Assembly (NCBI RefSeq): GCF_900113955.1
Contig: NZ_FORH01000002.1
Span: 492,590 to 556,589, forward strand
Origin: Celeribacter neptunius
GTDB lineage: Bacteria; Pseudomonadota; Alphaproteobacteria; Rhodobacterales; Rhodobacteraceae
Direction of reading: 5' to 3'
DNA: 64,000 nucleotides
Part shown: piece after piece, positions 19,974 to 28,454 of the stretch
Layout: every line of letters begins with the position of its first letter
Position numbering within the stretch: position 1 is the first letter of the stretch
Made by a program: the position numbers and the translations under genes
The notes under the pieces: model-generated
What the model saw: only the letters and a program-made list of their open reading frames with translations
Databases searched by the model: none
Told to the model about the DNA's origin: nothing

Positions 19974-20771
19974 TTATTCTGCCCGGCTCTCGAACACTTG
20001 CTTGGCAACCGGCAGCGCCGAGAAGACTTTCGGCCAGCCCGCATAGAATGCGAGATGCGACAGCATGGCGCCGGCTTCGTCCCGTGTCAGCCCGTTGTCC
20101 ATCGCACGGTTCAGGTGAAATGTCATTTGTTCCGGCTGACCGGCGGCGATGAGAGCGGCCACGGTGACAAGGCTGCGGTCACGCGGCGCGAGATCGGGGC
20201 GCAACCACAGATCGCGGAACAGCAGCTCGCGGGTGTTGTCCACCACGCCGATGCTGACATCGCTGTAAAGCCCGCTGACGAGCTCTTCGCGCGCGTCCTC
20301 GGCCTCCTGGTTCAGCGGCAGCAGCTCGACCTCTGCGCCCGGCAGGCTCTCGGGCGTGATGCCGCGGGATTTGAACACGGGCGCGGCGGCGTCAGCGGCG
20401 GCGGTGGCGTTGCCAAGCCCGGTGTAGAAAGCGAGATGGGTGATCGTTTCGGAAAGCTCAGCGGGCGTCACACCGGCGTCCAGGGCCAGGGCCACGTAGC
20501 TTTCAAGGTTTTCGGTCTCGTGACGGGTCATGAGGGCTGCAAAGGTGACAAGCGCGCGGTCGCGCACGGACATCGCCTCGCTTTGCCACTCGGAGCCGAG
20601 GAGGGTCTCGCTGGTGTAGGCCTCAAGCGCCGGGGTGACTTGAGCGACGGAAGACGGCACGGTGTCGCGCACATCCTGCGCCAAAGCGGCGCTGGTCATG
20701 AGGGCAAAGGCGGAGGCGGCGATCGGGGTCTTTTTCAGCGGCTTTTTCAGGGGCTTTTTCGGGAACGTCAT
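19974..20771 (-). CDS. Exported carboxymuconolactone-decarboxylase-like (AhpD fold) protein, two domains
   Basis: A 265-residue protein containing two copies of the carboxymuconolactone decarboxylase domain (about 60-130 and 185-255; compare RDRALVTFAAL with RDRSLVTVAAL, and ITHLAFYTG with LSHLAFYAG). No CxxC is present, so it is not an AhpD peroxidase. The N terminus is a signal peptide: a basic KKPLKKPLKK region, a hydrophobic core, then ALA before QD. Start chosen at 20771 because AGGAG lies just upstream; the frame runs back to 20849 without support. Homologues are usually cytoplasmic. Confidence 0.85.
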   Translation of the reverse strand: MTFPKKPLKKPLKKTPIAASAFALMTSAALAQDVRDTVPSSVAQVTPALEAYTSETLLGSEWQSEAMSVRDRALVTFAALMTRHETENLESYVALALDAGVTPAELSETITHLAFYTGLGNATAAADAAAPVFKSRGITPESLPGAEVELLPLNQEAEDAREELVSGLYSDVSIGVVDNTRELLFRDLWLRPDLAPRDRSLVTVAALIAAGQPEQMTFHLNRAMDNGLTRDEAGAMLSHLAFYAGWPKVFSALPVAKQVFESRAE

Positions 20772-20842
20772 GGGGAACTCCTGTTGGGTTTCCACACATA
20801 TGGGGCGGATCGGCCTGCGGTTAATGCCGCTCTGCATCACCC

Positions 20843-20867
20843 CAATCATGAGCCATTTTCATCAATG
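20843..20867. promoter_or_regulatory. LysR-type palindrome, copy 2 (upstream of the CMD-like gene)
   Basis: CAATCATGA-N7-TCATCAATG lies 72 bases before the CMD-like gene and just after the LysR stop. One arm position differs from the other copies (TCATCA for TCATGA), but the 7-base spacer is the same. Confidence 0.6.
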
Positions 20868-20883
20868 CTTTTAGAGCAGTTTT

Positions 20884-21780
20884 TCACGCCCGCTCGCGCA
20901 GGACCTCCAACACCAGGCTGAAGGCCGAAGACGGGCGTTGGCGGCTGGGATAGTAGAGGTGAAACCCCGGGAAATACGGAGAATAATCCCCGAGACATAT
21001 CTGAAGCGCGCCGCTGTCGAGATGCGGTTTGGCGAGCCGTTCGGGAATGAGCGCCAGCCCATGCCCGTCGATCGCCGCACGCATCACCGGGTTGATGGTA
21101 TTGAAACAGGCCTGACCTTTGACCTTCACATTGATCTCCTGGCCGTCCTTGTCCTCGAATTCCCAGACATAGAGCGCACCGTGAGTGGCCAGACGCAGGT
21201 TGATACAGCGATGCTCGGAGAGTTCCTGCGGCGTTTGCGGCACGCCCGCCACGTCGAAATACGCGGCCGCACCGACGCAGACCATGCGCTCGTCCGGACC
21301 GATCCGCATGGCGATCATCCCCTCGCTGACCTGATCGCCATAACGCACCCCGGCGTCGCATTGCGAGGCGGCCAGGTCCGTGTAGCCATAATCCATGACG
21401 AACTCGATATTGACGGAAGGGTATTTTTTCAGGATCGGCGACAGTTTCGGCCAGAGAATGGTCTCGATCGCATATTCCACCCCCACGATCCGCACCGTGC
21501 CCGTCGGCTCGTCCTGCGCATCATTGAGCGCCTGAAGCCGGTTCTCGATCTTTTCGAAACAGGGGGTCAGCGTGGCAAGCAGATCCTCGCCCTCGAACGT
21601 CGGGGCGACCGTGCGAGTCGTGCGCGTCAGAAGCCGCAGACCGAGCCGTTGTTCCAGCCCCTTGATCGTATGGCTCAGCGCCGATTGTGACACGTTCAGC
21701 CGCGCCGCCGCCCTGGTGAAACTCCGCTCTTCGGCGACGGCGGCAAAGGCGATCAGGTCGTTAATATTCTCGCGTATCAT
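20884..21780 (-). CDS. LysR-family regulator of the redox cluster
   Basis: A 298-residue regulator with an N-terminal helix-turn-helix (FTRAAARLNVSQSALSHTIKGLE, about 20-42) and a LysR effector domain. Start at 21780 (MIRENINDLIAF) matches the family; an ATG at 21846 would add an unrelated 22-residue tail. It is divergent from the zinc alcohol dehydrogenase over 292 bases holding a perfect palindrome, and downstream on its own strand lie the CMD-like and F420-reductase-like genes, each within reach of the same operator. The effector is unknown. Confidence 0.93.
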   Translation of the reverse strand: MIRENINDLIAFAAVAEERSFTRAAARLNVSQSALSHTIKGLEQRLGLRLLTRTTRTVAPTFEGEDLLATLTPCFEKIENRLQALNDAQDEPTGTVRIVGVEYAIETILWPKLSPILKKYPSVNIEFVMDYGYTDLAASQCDAGVRYGDQVSEGMIAMRIGPDERMVCVGAAAYFDVAGVPQTPQELSEHRCINLRLATHGALYVWEFEDKDGQEINVKVKGQACFNTINPVMRAAIDGHGLALIPERLAKPHLDSGALQICLGDYSPYFPGFHLYYPSRQRPSSAFSLVLEVLRERA

Positions 21781-21957
21781 GAGGGAGGCCGGGGATTGGG
21801 AGGTGAGGATCAAACGGATTTCCTCATATATATGTGCCTGCCTCATAAAGTCGACGGATTATGCGGAGATCGGGTTGTGCGGAGACGCCCATCTGCGGGG
21901 CAGGCCTCTGTGACGGAGCCATCGCCGGAGATGGCAAGAACCGCCCCCGCCCGCGGA

Positions 21958-21984
21958 CCATTCATGACCGCGCCTCATGAATGG
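21958..21984. promoter_or_regulatory. LysR-type palindrome, copy 3 (LysR-alcohol dehydrogenase gap)
   Basis: A perfect inverted repeat with 10-base arms, CCATTCATGA-N7-TCATGAATGG, in the gap between the divergent LysR and alcohol dehydrogenase genes. It contains the T-N11-A core and is the strongest of the three copies. The rest of the gap (21781-22072) shows no gene. Confidence 0.75.
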
Positions 21985-22072
21985 CTTGAACGGAACACCG
22001 ATTATCGCGCACCAGATTTGCCCCATCTTGGTGTCATGCGTTTCTGAACCCCGTTTCGAGAGAGAGGATGCC

Positions 22073-23278
22073 ATGTGCCAAGCATGCAATGAAAGATCTG
22101 CCCAACACCTGACGCGTGAGGGAGAGAGCCGTCGCGGCTTCCTGACCGCCGGGGCCGCCGCCCTCGCGGCCCCCCTGACCATTCCCGCCCTGTCCGGCGC
22201 GGCCCATGCGCAAGATGCCCCCTCTGCCCTTGCGGAAAGCCGGGTGCAATCCTGGGCCGCCTTCGACACGAGCGGCTCTTTCGCGCCGCACACGATCCCC
22301 CGCCGTGCGGCCGGGCCGAAAGATATGGTGGTCGAAATCTTGTACAGCTCGATCTGCCATTCCGACATTCACACCTACAAGGGCGACTGGGGCATGCCGC
22401 AGTTTCCGCTGGTGCCGGGGCATGAGATGGTCGGACGCGTCACCGGGGTCGGCTCGGAGGTGACCAAATTCCGCGAAGGCGATTACGCCGGTGTCGGCAC
22501 CATGGTCGACAGCTGTGGCACCTGTGCCAATTGTCTTGCCGATCGCGAACAGAACTGCCTGAACGGCACGACCTTCACCTATAATTCCGCCGACAAGCTC
22601 TCGGGCGGCGTGACCTATGGCGGCTATTCCAGAAAGATTGTCGTCAAGGAAGACTTTGCCCTGCGCATCCCGCCGGGGGTCGATCTCGCCGGGTTCGCGC
22701 CGCTTCTGTGCGCCGGCATCACCACGTTTTCGCCGATCAACCATTGGGATCTGCGGCCGGGTCAGCGCTATGGCGTGATCGGCATGGGCGGCCTCGGCCG
22801 CCTCGCAGTAAAGCTCGCCGCCGCAAAAGGCGCCGAAGTCGTGGTTTTCACCACCTCCGAGGACAAGCTCGAAGACGCGAAAACCTTCGGTGCGGCCGAG
22901 GCCTATCTCTGGTCCGACGAAGACGCCATGCGCCGCCAGAGGGGCAGTTTCGATCTGATGCTCTCCACCGTGCCGGTCGCTTATCCGATGCAACCCTTCC
23001 TCAACCTGCTCAAACTCGACAAGACCCTGGTCAATGTCGGGGCGCTGTTTCCGGTCGAAGGCGCGCATGGCATGATGATGGGCTTCGGACGGCAAAGCCT
23101 TGCCGGATCGATGACCGGCGGGATCGCCGAAACCCAGGCGGTGATCGATTTCGCCGCACATCACGGGATTGCCGCCAGCTATGAAATGATCGCACCGGAG
23201 CAGATCGGCGCGGCCTGTCAAAAGGTCGTCAACAAAGAGGCGCGCTACCGCTATGTTATCGACATGACGCAGGCGTGA
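22073..23278 (+). CDS. Tat-exported zinc-dependent alcohol dehydrogenase (CAD/YahK type)
   Basis: A 401-residue medium-chain dehydrogenase. Catalytic zinc ligands are Cys in SSICHSDIH, His-Glu in GHEM and Cys in LLCAG; the structural zinc site is the four-Cys CGTCANCLADREQNC. The Rossmann motif is GMGGLGRLAVKLA. Before this comes an N-terminal twin-arginine signal: SRRGFL at 19-24, a hydrophobic stretch, then AHA before Q47. Start at 22073 is supported by AGAGAGGA just upstream. A periplasmic NAD(P)-dependent dehydrogenase is unusual. A Cys-rich MCQAC start precedes the signal. Confidence 0.88.
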   Translation: MCQACNERSAQHLTREGESRRGFLTAGAAALAAPLTIPALSGAAHAQDAPSALAESRVQSWAAFDTSGSFAPHTIPRRAAGPKDMVVEILYSSICHSDIHTYKGDWGMPQFPLVPGHEMVGRVTGVGSEVTKFREGDYAGVGTMVDSCGTCANCLADREQNCLNGTTFTYNSADKLSGGVTYGGYSRKIVVKEDFALRIPPGVDLAGFAPLLCAGITTFSPINHWDLRPGQRYGVIGMGGLGRLAVKLAAAKGAEVVVFTTSEDKLEDAKTFGAAEAYLWSDEDAMRRQRGSFDLMLSTVPVAYPMQPFLNLLKLDKTLVNVGALFPVEGAHGMMMGFGRQSLAGSMTGGIAETQAVIDFAAHHGIAASYEMIAPEQIGAACQKVVNKEARYRYVIDMTQA

Positions 23279-23370
23279 TGCCAATCATGCGAGGCGGATC
23301 ACAGGACCCGCCTTGCGCGACCCGACAGTATCTTGTCGGAATCTTTGCAGAATTTTATCGGAGCGACTGA

Positions 23371-23835
23371 ATGGACCGGCGCAAATTTCTCATCTGGGGG
23401 CATGCCATCATCTGCTCGCTCGGCCTATCTCTGCCGGCCACGGCTGAAGAGAGCGGCAACACGTTTCGAAAAGGAAGCACCATGACGGAAATCCAATTCA
23501 TTCTCGGCTCGGAGCGCCTCTTCGCAACGCTTGACGACAGCCCCGCGGCACGGGACTTCGCCGCGATGTTGCCTCTCGAGCTGACCCTCTCGGATTATCA
23601 CGGGACCGAAAAAATCGCAGATCTGCCGCGCAAGCTCGACACCACGGGCGCACCGGCGAGCTACAAGCCGGAGACGGGAGATATCACTCTCTACGCGCCC
23701 TGGGGCAATCTCGCGATCTTTTACAAACCCTTCCAGAGCTCACGCGGGCTTGTCCGTCTGGGCCGTTTTGACGGGTCGATTTCAGCCTTGCTCAAGGACG
23801 GAGACTTTCCGGTTCGCATCGAAATCGTGGAGTGA
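23371..23835 (+). CDS. Cyclophilin-like fold protein with export signal
   Basis: A 154-residue protein whose last 117 residues match the small bacterial cyclophilin-like family: the opening IQFILGSERLFATLDDSPAARDFAAMLPL and the later ITLYAPWGNLAIFY. The long form starts with a Tat-like signal (DRRKFLIWG, hydrophobic core, ATAEE). A second ATG at 23482, with AAGGAAG in ideal position before it, would give the cytoplasmic core alone. Family function is unknown. It lies 92 bases after the alcohol dehydrogenase, on the same strand. Confidence 0.75.
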   Translation: MDRRKFLIWGHAIICSLGLSLPATAEESGNTFRKGSTMTEIQFILGSERLFATLDDSPAARDFAAMLPLELTLSDYHGTEKIADLPRKLDTTGAPASYKPETGDITLYAPWGNLAIFYKPFQSSRGLVRLGRFDGSISALLKDGDFPVRIEIVE

Positions 23836-23970
23836 AGCGGCCTCTCGCCCCCGCGCGGGCGTGACGGCGCTGCGATGAACGCGGCCCCAAAGCACCGAGG
23901 GGACATGGCCCTCTTCGCCCGCATGGCAAGGTCTCCGGCCAGCCCCGCCCTGCATGACTGTCCTGAAAAA

Positions 23971-24007
23971 TTTTGCGTATATGCAAATTGAATGCTAATA
24001 CGCAAAA
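23971..24007. promoter_or_regulatory. Operator of the XRE-cupin operon
   Basis: Perfect 10-base arms TTTTGCGTAT (23971-23980) and ATACGCAAAA (23998-24007) flank a 17-base spacer that holds a further inverted half site, ATGCAAA, directly after the first arm. It lies 27 bases before the regulator start, a normal place for an autoregulatory operator. Confidence 0.65.
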
Positions 24008-24034
24008 AAGGGGAGACATGTAGAGAGGCCTGTC

Positions 24035-24655
24035 ATGCGCAAGAACGACCTGATACCGACCGGCGCCAGCATCCCGAAGGCGCACCCCGCCGAGGATATC
24101 GGCCGCAACCTGAAAGCTCTGCGTCAGGCGCGCGGGATGTCCCTGACCGCCTCCGCAGCGCGTTGTTCGGTTTCGGCGGCGACCCTGTCACGGATCGAGA
24201 ACGGTCTTCTGTCTCCGACCTATGATGTCATTTCAAAAATCTGCGAAGGCTTTGAAATCGGCATCCGTGATCTGATCGGCTATGGCGACCGGGTGGCGCT
24301 GAGCGGCTGGACCAGCGCAACGCGCGCCGGAGCGGGTCGGATCGTCGAAACCCCGCATTATCGCTTTGAGCTGCTGTGCGACGAGATTCTGGCCAAACCG
24401 TTTCTGGTGTTCCGGGCGGATATTCTCTGTCGCTCGATGGCCGAATTCGGCGCGCTTCAGTCCCACGCGGGGCAAGAGCAGATCGTTGTCCAGAGCGGCC
24501 GCGTCGAAGTCTGGATCGAGCAATACAAGCCCCGCCTGCTGGACGCGGGCGACAGCCTGGCCTTTGACAGCCGGCTGGGACATGCCGTGATCTCGGTCGG
24601 GGGAGACACGCCGGCCCGTGTCCTCTGGATCTGCGACTCGCAGGAGGTCAGGTGA
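24035..24655 (+). CDS. XRE-family regulator with C-terminal cupin domain
   Basis: A 206-residue regulator with an XRE helix-turn-helix at about 22-76 (IGRNLKALRQARGMSL, then SRIENG) and a small cupin effector domain at about 110-200. Such proteins commonly regulate catabolism of amino acids, polyamines or related compounds and bind a small ligand in the cupin. It is first of a three-gene operon; its stop overlaps the next start (TGATG), and a palindromic operator lies just upstream. Confidence 0.9.
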   Translation: MRKNDLIPTGASIPKAHPAEDIGRNLKALRQARGMSLTASAARCSVSAATLSRIENGLLSPTYDVISKICEGFEIGIRDLIGYGDRVALSGWTSATRAGAGRIVETPHYRFELLCDEILAKPFLVFRADILCRSMAEFGALQSHAGQEQIVVQSGRVEVWIEQYKPRLLDAGDSLAFDSRLGHAVISVGGDTPARVLWICDSQEVR

Positions 24656-25953
24656 TGGCCGGGAAACCGCCTGTGGTCGTCATTGGCGCCGGGGTCGTCG
24701 GCGTTCTGACCGCCTATTCTCTGGCGAAACGAGGCCGCTCCGTGACCGTGATCGACCGCGCGCCCGCCCCCGCCGAGCTGTGCAGCCGCGCCAATGCCGG
24801 CATCCTCGCCGTCGGTCATGCCAAGGCCTGGGCCGGCCCCGCGGCGCGCGGATCGATCCTGCGGGCCCTTGCGGGGCGCGAGCCCGGCGTCGCGATCACA
24901 CGGCTGATGGATATCGCTCTCTGGCGATGGGGCGCGGAATTTCTCCGCAATTGCAGCGCCCGGGCCCATGCGGCCAATTCGGCCAAGCTGCAAAGGCTCA
25001 GCCGTTACAGCCGCGCGCTGACAAAGCGGATCGAGGCCGATCTCGACCTGCCCTCCGAGCTGCGTCACGACGGTGGTCTGTACCTGTTTCAAAACCAGGC
25101 CCAGTTCGCCGCCCATTCCGCTTCGCTTGGCAAAGATGGCAGTCATGGGATGGACGGTCATGGAGAAGATCGTGCCATGAAGGCGCTGCCCCCCGAGGCC
25201 CTGAGTGGCAAGGACCCGGCCTTGGCGCAGTTGCCGATGCACTTGGCCGGCGGCCTGTTCAGCCCGCTGGATTCCGTGGGCGACTGTCACGCCTTCACCC
25301 GGCGCGTGGCCGCCGCGCTCGCCGAGAGGCCGGGTGTGTCGTTCCGCTTTGGTGTCAACGTGACGGGGTTCGAACGACACGGCGCCCGTCTCGATACGGT
25401 GCTGACGGATCAGGGGCCGGTTCAGGCCGAGGCCGTGGTGCTGGCAACCGGGGTTGACACCCCGACGCTCAGCCGCAGCCTCGGGGTCCGGCCAAAGATC
25501 TACCCGGTCAAAGGCTATTCGGGCACCTGGAAGATCCTGGATGACACCCGCATTCCGCACCTGCCCTTCATCGATGAAACCGCGCTGATGGCCGTCGCCA
25601 GCTACGGCGGCCGGTTGCGCGTCACCGCCCTCGCGGAATTTGCGGGGCACGACACCTCCCTGCCCGAGGCGCGCAGAAAGCTGCTGCAGGACTATGTCGC
25701 CGGCACATTCGGCGATGCCGTCGATCTCGACCGGGCAGAATTCTGGACCGGGCTTCGGCCCAGTACACCCGCAGGCCCGCCCTATCTGGGACGGGTCCGG
25801 AAAATCGACAACCTCTGGATCAATGCCGGTCACGGTCAGCTTGGCTGGACCATGGCCGCCGGCTGCGCCGAGCTTCTCGCCGCGCGCCTGACCGGAGACC
25901 AGACCGAAATCGACACTGTCTCCTCAACCGCCCCTTGGCTCGACGCGATATAG
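24655..25953 (+). CDS. FAD-dependent D-amino-acid dehydrogenase-like oxidoreductase (DadA family)
   Basis: A 432-residue DAO-family flavoprotein. The N-terminal dinucleotide fold reads VVVIGAGVVGVLTAYSLA (about 6-23), and the C terminus has the FAD-contacting GHGQLGWTMAAG. The ATG at 24655 overlaps the regulator stop and follows AGGAGG (24642-24647) by 7 bases, so I prefer it to the GTG at 24652. It probably deaminates a D- or cyclic amino acid (for example a hydroxyproline isomer), passing electrons to the membrane. With the downstream cyclodeaminase-like gene this looks like a D-amino-acid or imino-acid pathway. Confidence 0.87.
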   Translation: MAGKPPVVVIGAGVVGVLTAYSLAKRGRSVTVIDRAPAPAELCSRANAGILAVGHAKAWAGPAARGSILRALAGREPGVAITRLMDIALWRWGAEFLRNCSARAHAANSAKLQRLSRYSRALTKRIEADLDLPSELRHDGGLYLFQNQAQFAAHSASLGKDGSHGMDGHGEDRAMKALPPEALSGKDPALAQLPMHLAGGLFSPLDSVGDCHAFTRRVAAALAERPGVSFRFGVNVTGFERHGARLDTVLTDQGPVQAEAVVLATGVDTPTLSRSLGVRPKIYPVKGYSGTWKILDDTRIPHLPFIDETALMAVASYGGRLRVTALAEFAGHDTSLPEARRKLLQDYVAGTFGDAVDLDRAEFWTGLRPSTPAGPPYLGRVRKIDNLWINAGHGQLGWTMAAGCAELLAARLTGDQTEIDTVSSTAPWLDAI

Positions 25954-25963
25954 GAAATCGAAC

Positions 25964-26908
25964 ATGACCCCGCAGATGATCACCTATGACGATGTAATCT
26001 CCCGCCTGACATGGCCTGAGGCCGTCGAAACCCTGAGGGCTGGCCATCTCTTGCCGAAGGCCGAGGTGGGCGACCTATTTCTCGGGCCACCGGAGGGCAC
26101 ATTGCTGAGCCGTGCGGCCTATATCGAAGGGCTCGGATACGGTCTGAAATCGGTCACCGTCTTTGGCCGGAACCCGCAGGCCGGCTTGCCGAGCGTGCAA
26201 GGGGCGATGTTCGTCTTCGAACCCGAACACGGCCAGCTCCAGGCGATTATCGAGAGCCGTCTCGTGACTGAGTTCAAGACCGCTGCGGATTCCGTCTTGG
26301 GCGCCACCCTGCTGGCCCGTCCCGACAGCCAGAGCCTGTTGATCGTCGGGGCAGGCACCGTGGCCCGCAGCCTGATCCGTGCCTATAGCGCCGTTATGCC
26401 CTCGCTCAGACGCATCGGCATCTGGTCGCGCCGTGCCGCGCAAGCCGACGCCCTGGCACAGGAATTCGACCTCGACGGGATCGAGGTCCTGGCCGAACCG
26501 GATCTCCCCGCTGCCGCGGCGCGGGCGGATATCATCTCGACCGCGACGATGGCCCGCGACCCGATCCTGAAGGCGGATTGGGTCAGGCCCGGGACCCATG
26601 TCGACCTCATCGGCGCCTTCAAGGCCGACATGCGCGAAGCGGATGATGCGCTGATCTCCACCGGCTCCCTCTATGTCGACAGCCGGGACACGACGATTGA
26701 TCATATCGGCGAGTTGAAAATCCCGATTGCAGCGGGCGTGATCACCGCCGAGGCGGTCAGAGGCGACCTTTACGATCTCATCAAGAGCCCCGCTTGCGGC
26801 CGGCAAAAGGCGGAGGAGATCACCATATTCAAGAACGGTGGCGGGGCGCATCTCGATCTGATGATCGCACGGTTCATCGCGGCGCGGGCCGAGAGAGAAG
26901 CGGGCTGA
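25964..26908 (+). CDS. Ornithine cyclodeaminase / mu-crystallin family protein
   Basis: A 314-residue Rossmann-fold enzyme of the ornithine cyclodeaminase / mu-crystallin family. The NAD(P) motif is LLIVGAGTVARSLI (about 125-138); the N-terminal substrate domain carries the conserved Lys of YGLKSVTV. Members include ornithine cyclodeaminase and delta-1-pyrroline-2-carboxylate or ketimine reductase. Next to a D-amino-acid dehydrogenase, a reductase for the cyclic imine product is a reasonable inference. It lies 10 bases after the flavoprotein gene. Confidence 0.85.
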   Translation: MTPQMITYDDVISRLTWPEAVETLRAGHLLPKAEVGDLFLGPPEGTLLSRAAYIEGLGYGLKSVTVFGRNPQAGLPSVQGAMFVFEPEHGQLQAIIESRLVTEFKTAADSVLGATLLARPDSQSLLIVGAGTVARSLIRAYSAVMPSLRRIGIWSRRAAQADALAQEFDLDGIEVLAEPDLPAAAARADIISTATMARDPILKADWVRPGTHVDLIGAFKADMREADDALISTGSLYVDSRDTTIDHIGELKIPIAAGVITAEAVRGDLYDLIKSPACGRQKAEEITIFKNGGGAHLDLMIARFIAARAEREAG

Positions 26909-27020
26909 CGGGGACAAGCCCCGCACCGCCCGAAAATCATCCCAGCGTCTACGCCGGTGGCCGCCCTGCCCGGCTGCCCGGCTTCAGTCGATTTGTTCGG
27001 GCAAAGATTAAAGTGGCGAA

Positions 27021-27290
27021 CTGACGACCGAGGACATCACAAAAGAATGCCGCGTTTCGAAATCGCTCGTCTACAAATGGCGCTTGGGTGTCGCGCGGCA
27101 CCCAAGCGCCCTTCGCCCCCTTCAACAAAGCCGACCTTTGCTGAGGTCATGTAGGATCATGTCGACGAGGCTTTTCCGGCGGAACATGCAGGAGAAGAGC
27201 TGATCCGGCTGCGAGGCGGCGGCGTCGGTCTCACCTTGCCAGCGAGCTGATCGGGAACATCCCAACAGCGGAAGCGGAGGTAAATTTCTG
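27021..27290 (+). pseudogene. Transposase orfA remnant, possibly IS66-type
   Basis: In one frame from about 27021 the DNA reads LTTEDITKECRVSKSLVYKWR, a helix-turn-helix of transposase orfA type. After a frame change, FAEVM followed (past a stop) by LIRLRGGGVGLTLPAS resembles the C-terminal part of IS66 orfA proteins. Several stops and frameshifts break it. The rest of 26909-27323 shows no other gene. Family assignment is tentative. Confidence 0.4.
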
Positions 27291-27323
27291 TGCAGTTCTC
27301 ATTTCTCGACCAAGACGGTCACC

Positions 27324-28454
27324 TCAATACTCCAACCTCGTCCATGCTGCATCGTTCAGGGATGACCGTACGCAGACCTCAATGAATTGCATGCCTGCGA
27401 GGCCCTCGGACATGCCGGGGAGAACCGTTGAAATCTGACGCTTCTTTTGCGCGGCCCGTATTGCTACGGCCGCCTCGGTGTAGATATTGGCGAAGGCTTC
27501 GAGATAGCCTTCGGGATGGCCGCCGGGCGTGCGGCTTACGGCATTGGCGGAGGCGCTCGCCCCTGCGCCAGATCGGGTCAAAAGCTGTTTTGGCGCACCA
27601 AAAGGCGTAAACCAAAGCACGTTCGGCGCCTCTTGCGCCCATTCCAGCCCGCCGGTTTCACCGTAGACCTTGAGGCTCAGGGCATTTTCATTGCCCACGG
27701 CGACCTGAGAACACCAGAGCATTCCTCTGGCGCCGCCCTCAAACCGCAACATCACATGTGCATTGTCATCGACCGCGCGCCCCGGCACGAAACTTTGTAA
27801 ATCGGCAGCGAGGCTGTCGACCCTGAGCCCGGACACGAAACAGGCAAGGTTGTGCGCATGGCTACCGATGTCACCCACGGCGCCGCCAAGCCCCGCCCGT
27901 GCCGGATCGGTGCGCCAGTCGGCCTGTTTGCCACCCGTATCATCAGCCAGCCAGTCCTGTGCATACGCGACCTGCACCACGCGGATTTTGCCGAGATCGC
28001 CACGGGCGATCATCTCGCGGGCCTGACGGATCATCGGATAGCCGGTGTAATTGTGGGTGAGGATGAAAAGCGCATCGCTGTCGTCTGCGACCTGAGCCAG
28101 CTCCTGTGCCTGTTCCATCGTGGCCGTCAGCGGCTTGTCGCAAATTACGTGGATGCCACGTCTCAGAAAGGCCGCCGCCGCCACGCCATGTACATGGTTC
28201 GGCGTCACGATGGCCACCGCCTCGATCCCGTCTGCCCGCGCGGCCTCACGCTCTGCCATCTCATCGAAAGAGCCGTAGCACCGCGTGGGATCAAGCCCCA
28301 GTGCCAGACCGCTGTCCCGCGCTTTCTTAGGTGTCGAGGACAGCGCCCCCGCGACCAGTTCGAACTCCCCATCAAGCCGCGCGGCATAGCGATGCACCGC
28401 GCCGATAAAGGCGTCCTTGCCGCCGCCAACCATGCCCAGCCGGATTTTTGTCAT
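27324..28454 (-). CDS. Gfo/Idh/MocA-family sugar dehydrogenase
   Basis: A 376-residue NAD(P)-dependent oxidoreductase. The N-terminal Rossmann fold opens with LGMVGGGKDAFIGAVH, the family signature CDKPLT holds the catalytic lysine (about residue 111), and the C-terminal alpha/beta domain has GDIGSHAHNLACFVSG with the substrate-side His. It is the last gene of the LacI-controlled operon and overlaps the preceding TIM-barrel gene by 4 bases. Relatives oxidise or reduce a sugar ring carbon, often C3, or use tightly bound NAD for epimerisation. Confidence 0.92.
   Translation of the reverse strand: MTKIRLGMVGGGKDAFIGAVHRYAARLDGEFELVAGALSSTPKKARDSGLALGLDPTRCYGSFDEMAEREAARADGIEAVAIVTPNHVHGVAAAAFLRRGIHVICDKPLTATMEQAQELAQVADDSDALFILTHNYTGYPMIRQAREMIARGDLGKIRVVQVAYAQDWLADDTGGKQADWRTDPARAGLGGAVGDIGSHAHNLACFVSGLRVDSLAADLQSFVPGRAVDDNAHVMLRFEGGARGMLWCSQVAVGNENALSLKVYGETGGLEWAQEAPNVLWFTPFGAPKQLLTRSGAGASASANAVSRTPGGHPEGYLEAFANIYTEAAVAIRAAQKKRQISTVLPGMSEGLAGMQFIEVCVRSSLNDAAWTRLEY

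Noticed and set aside
23279..23370. Fourth LysR palindrome before the cyclophilin-like gene (CAATCATG near 23283)
   Set aside because: Only one half site matches; the second arm at the 7-base spacing is not TCATGA.
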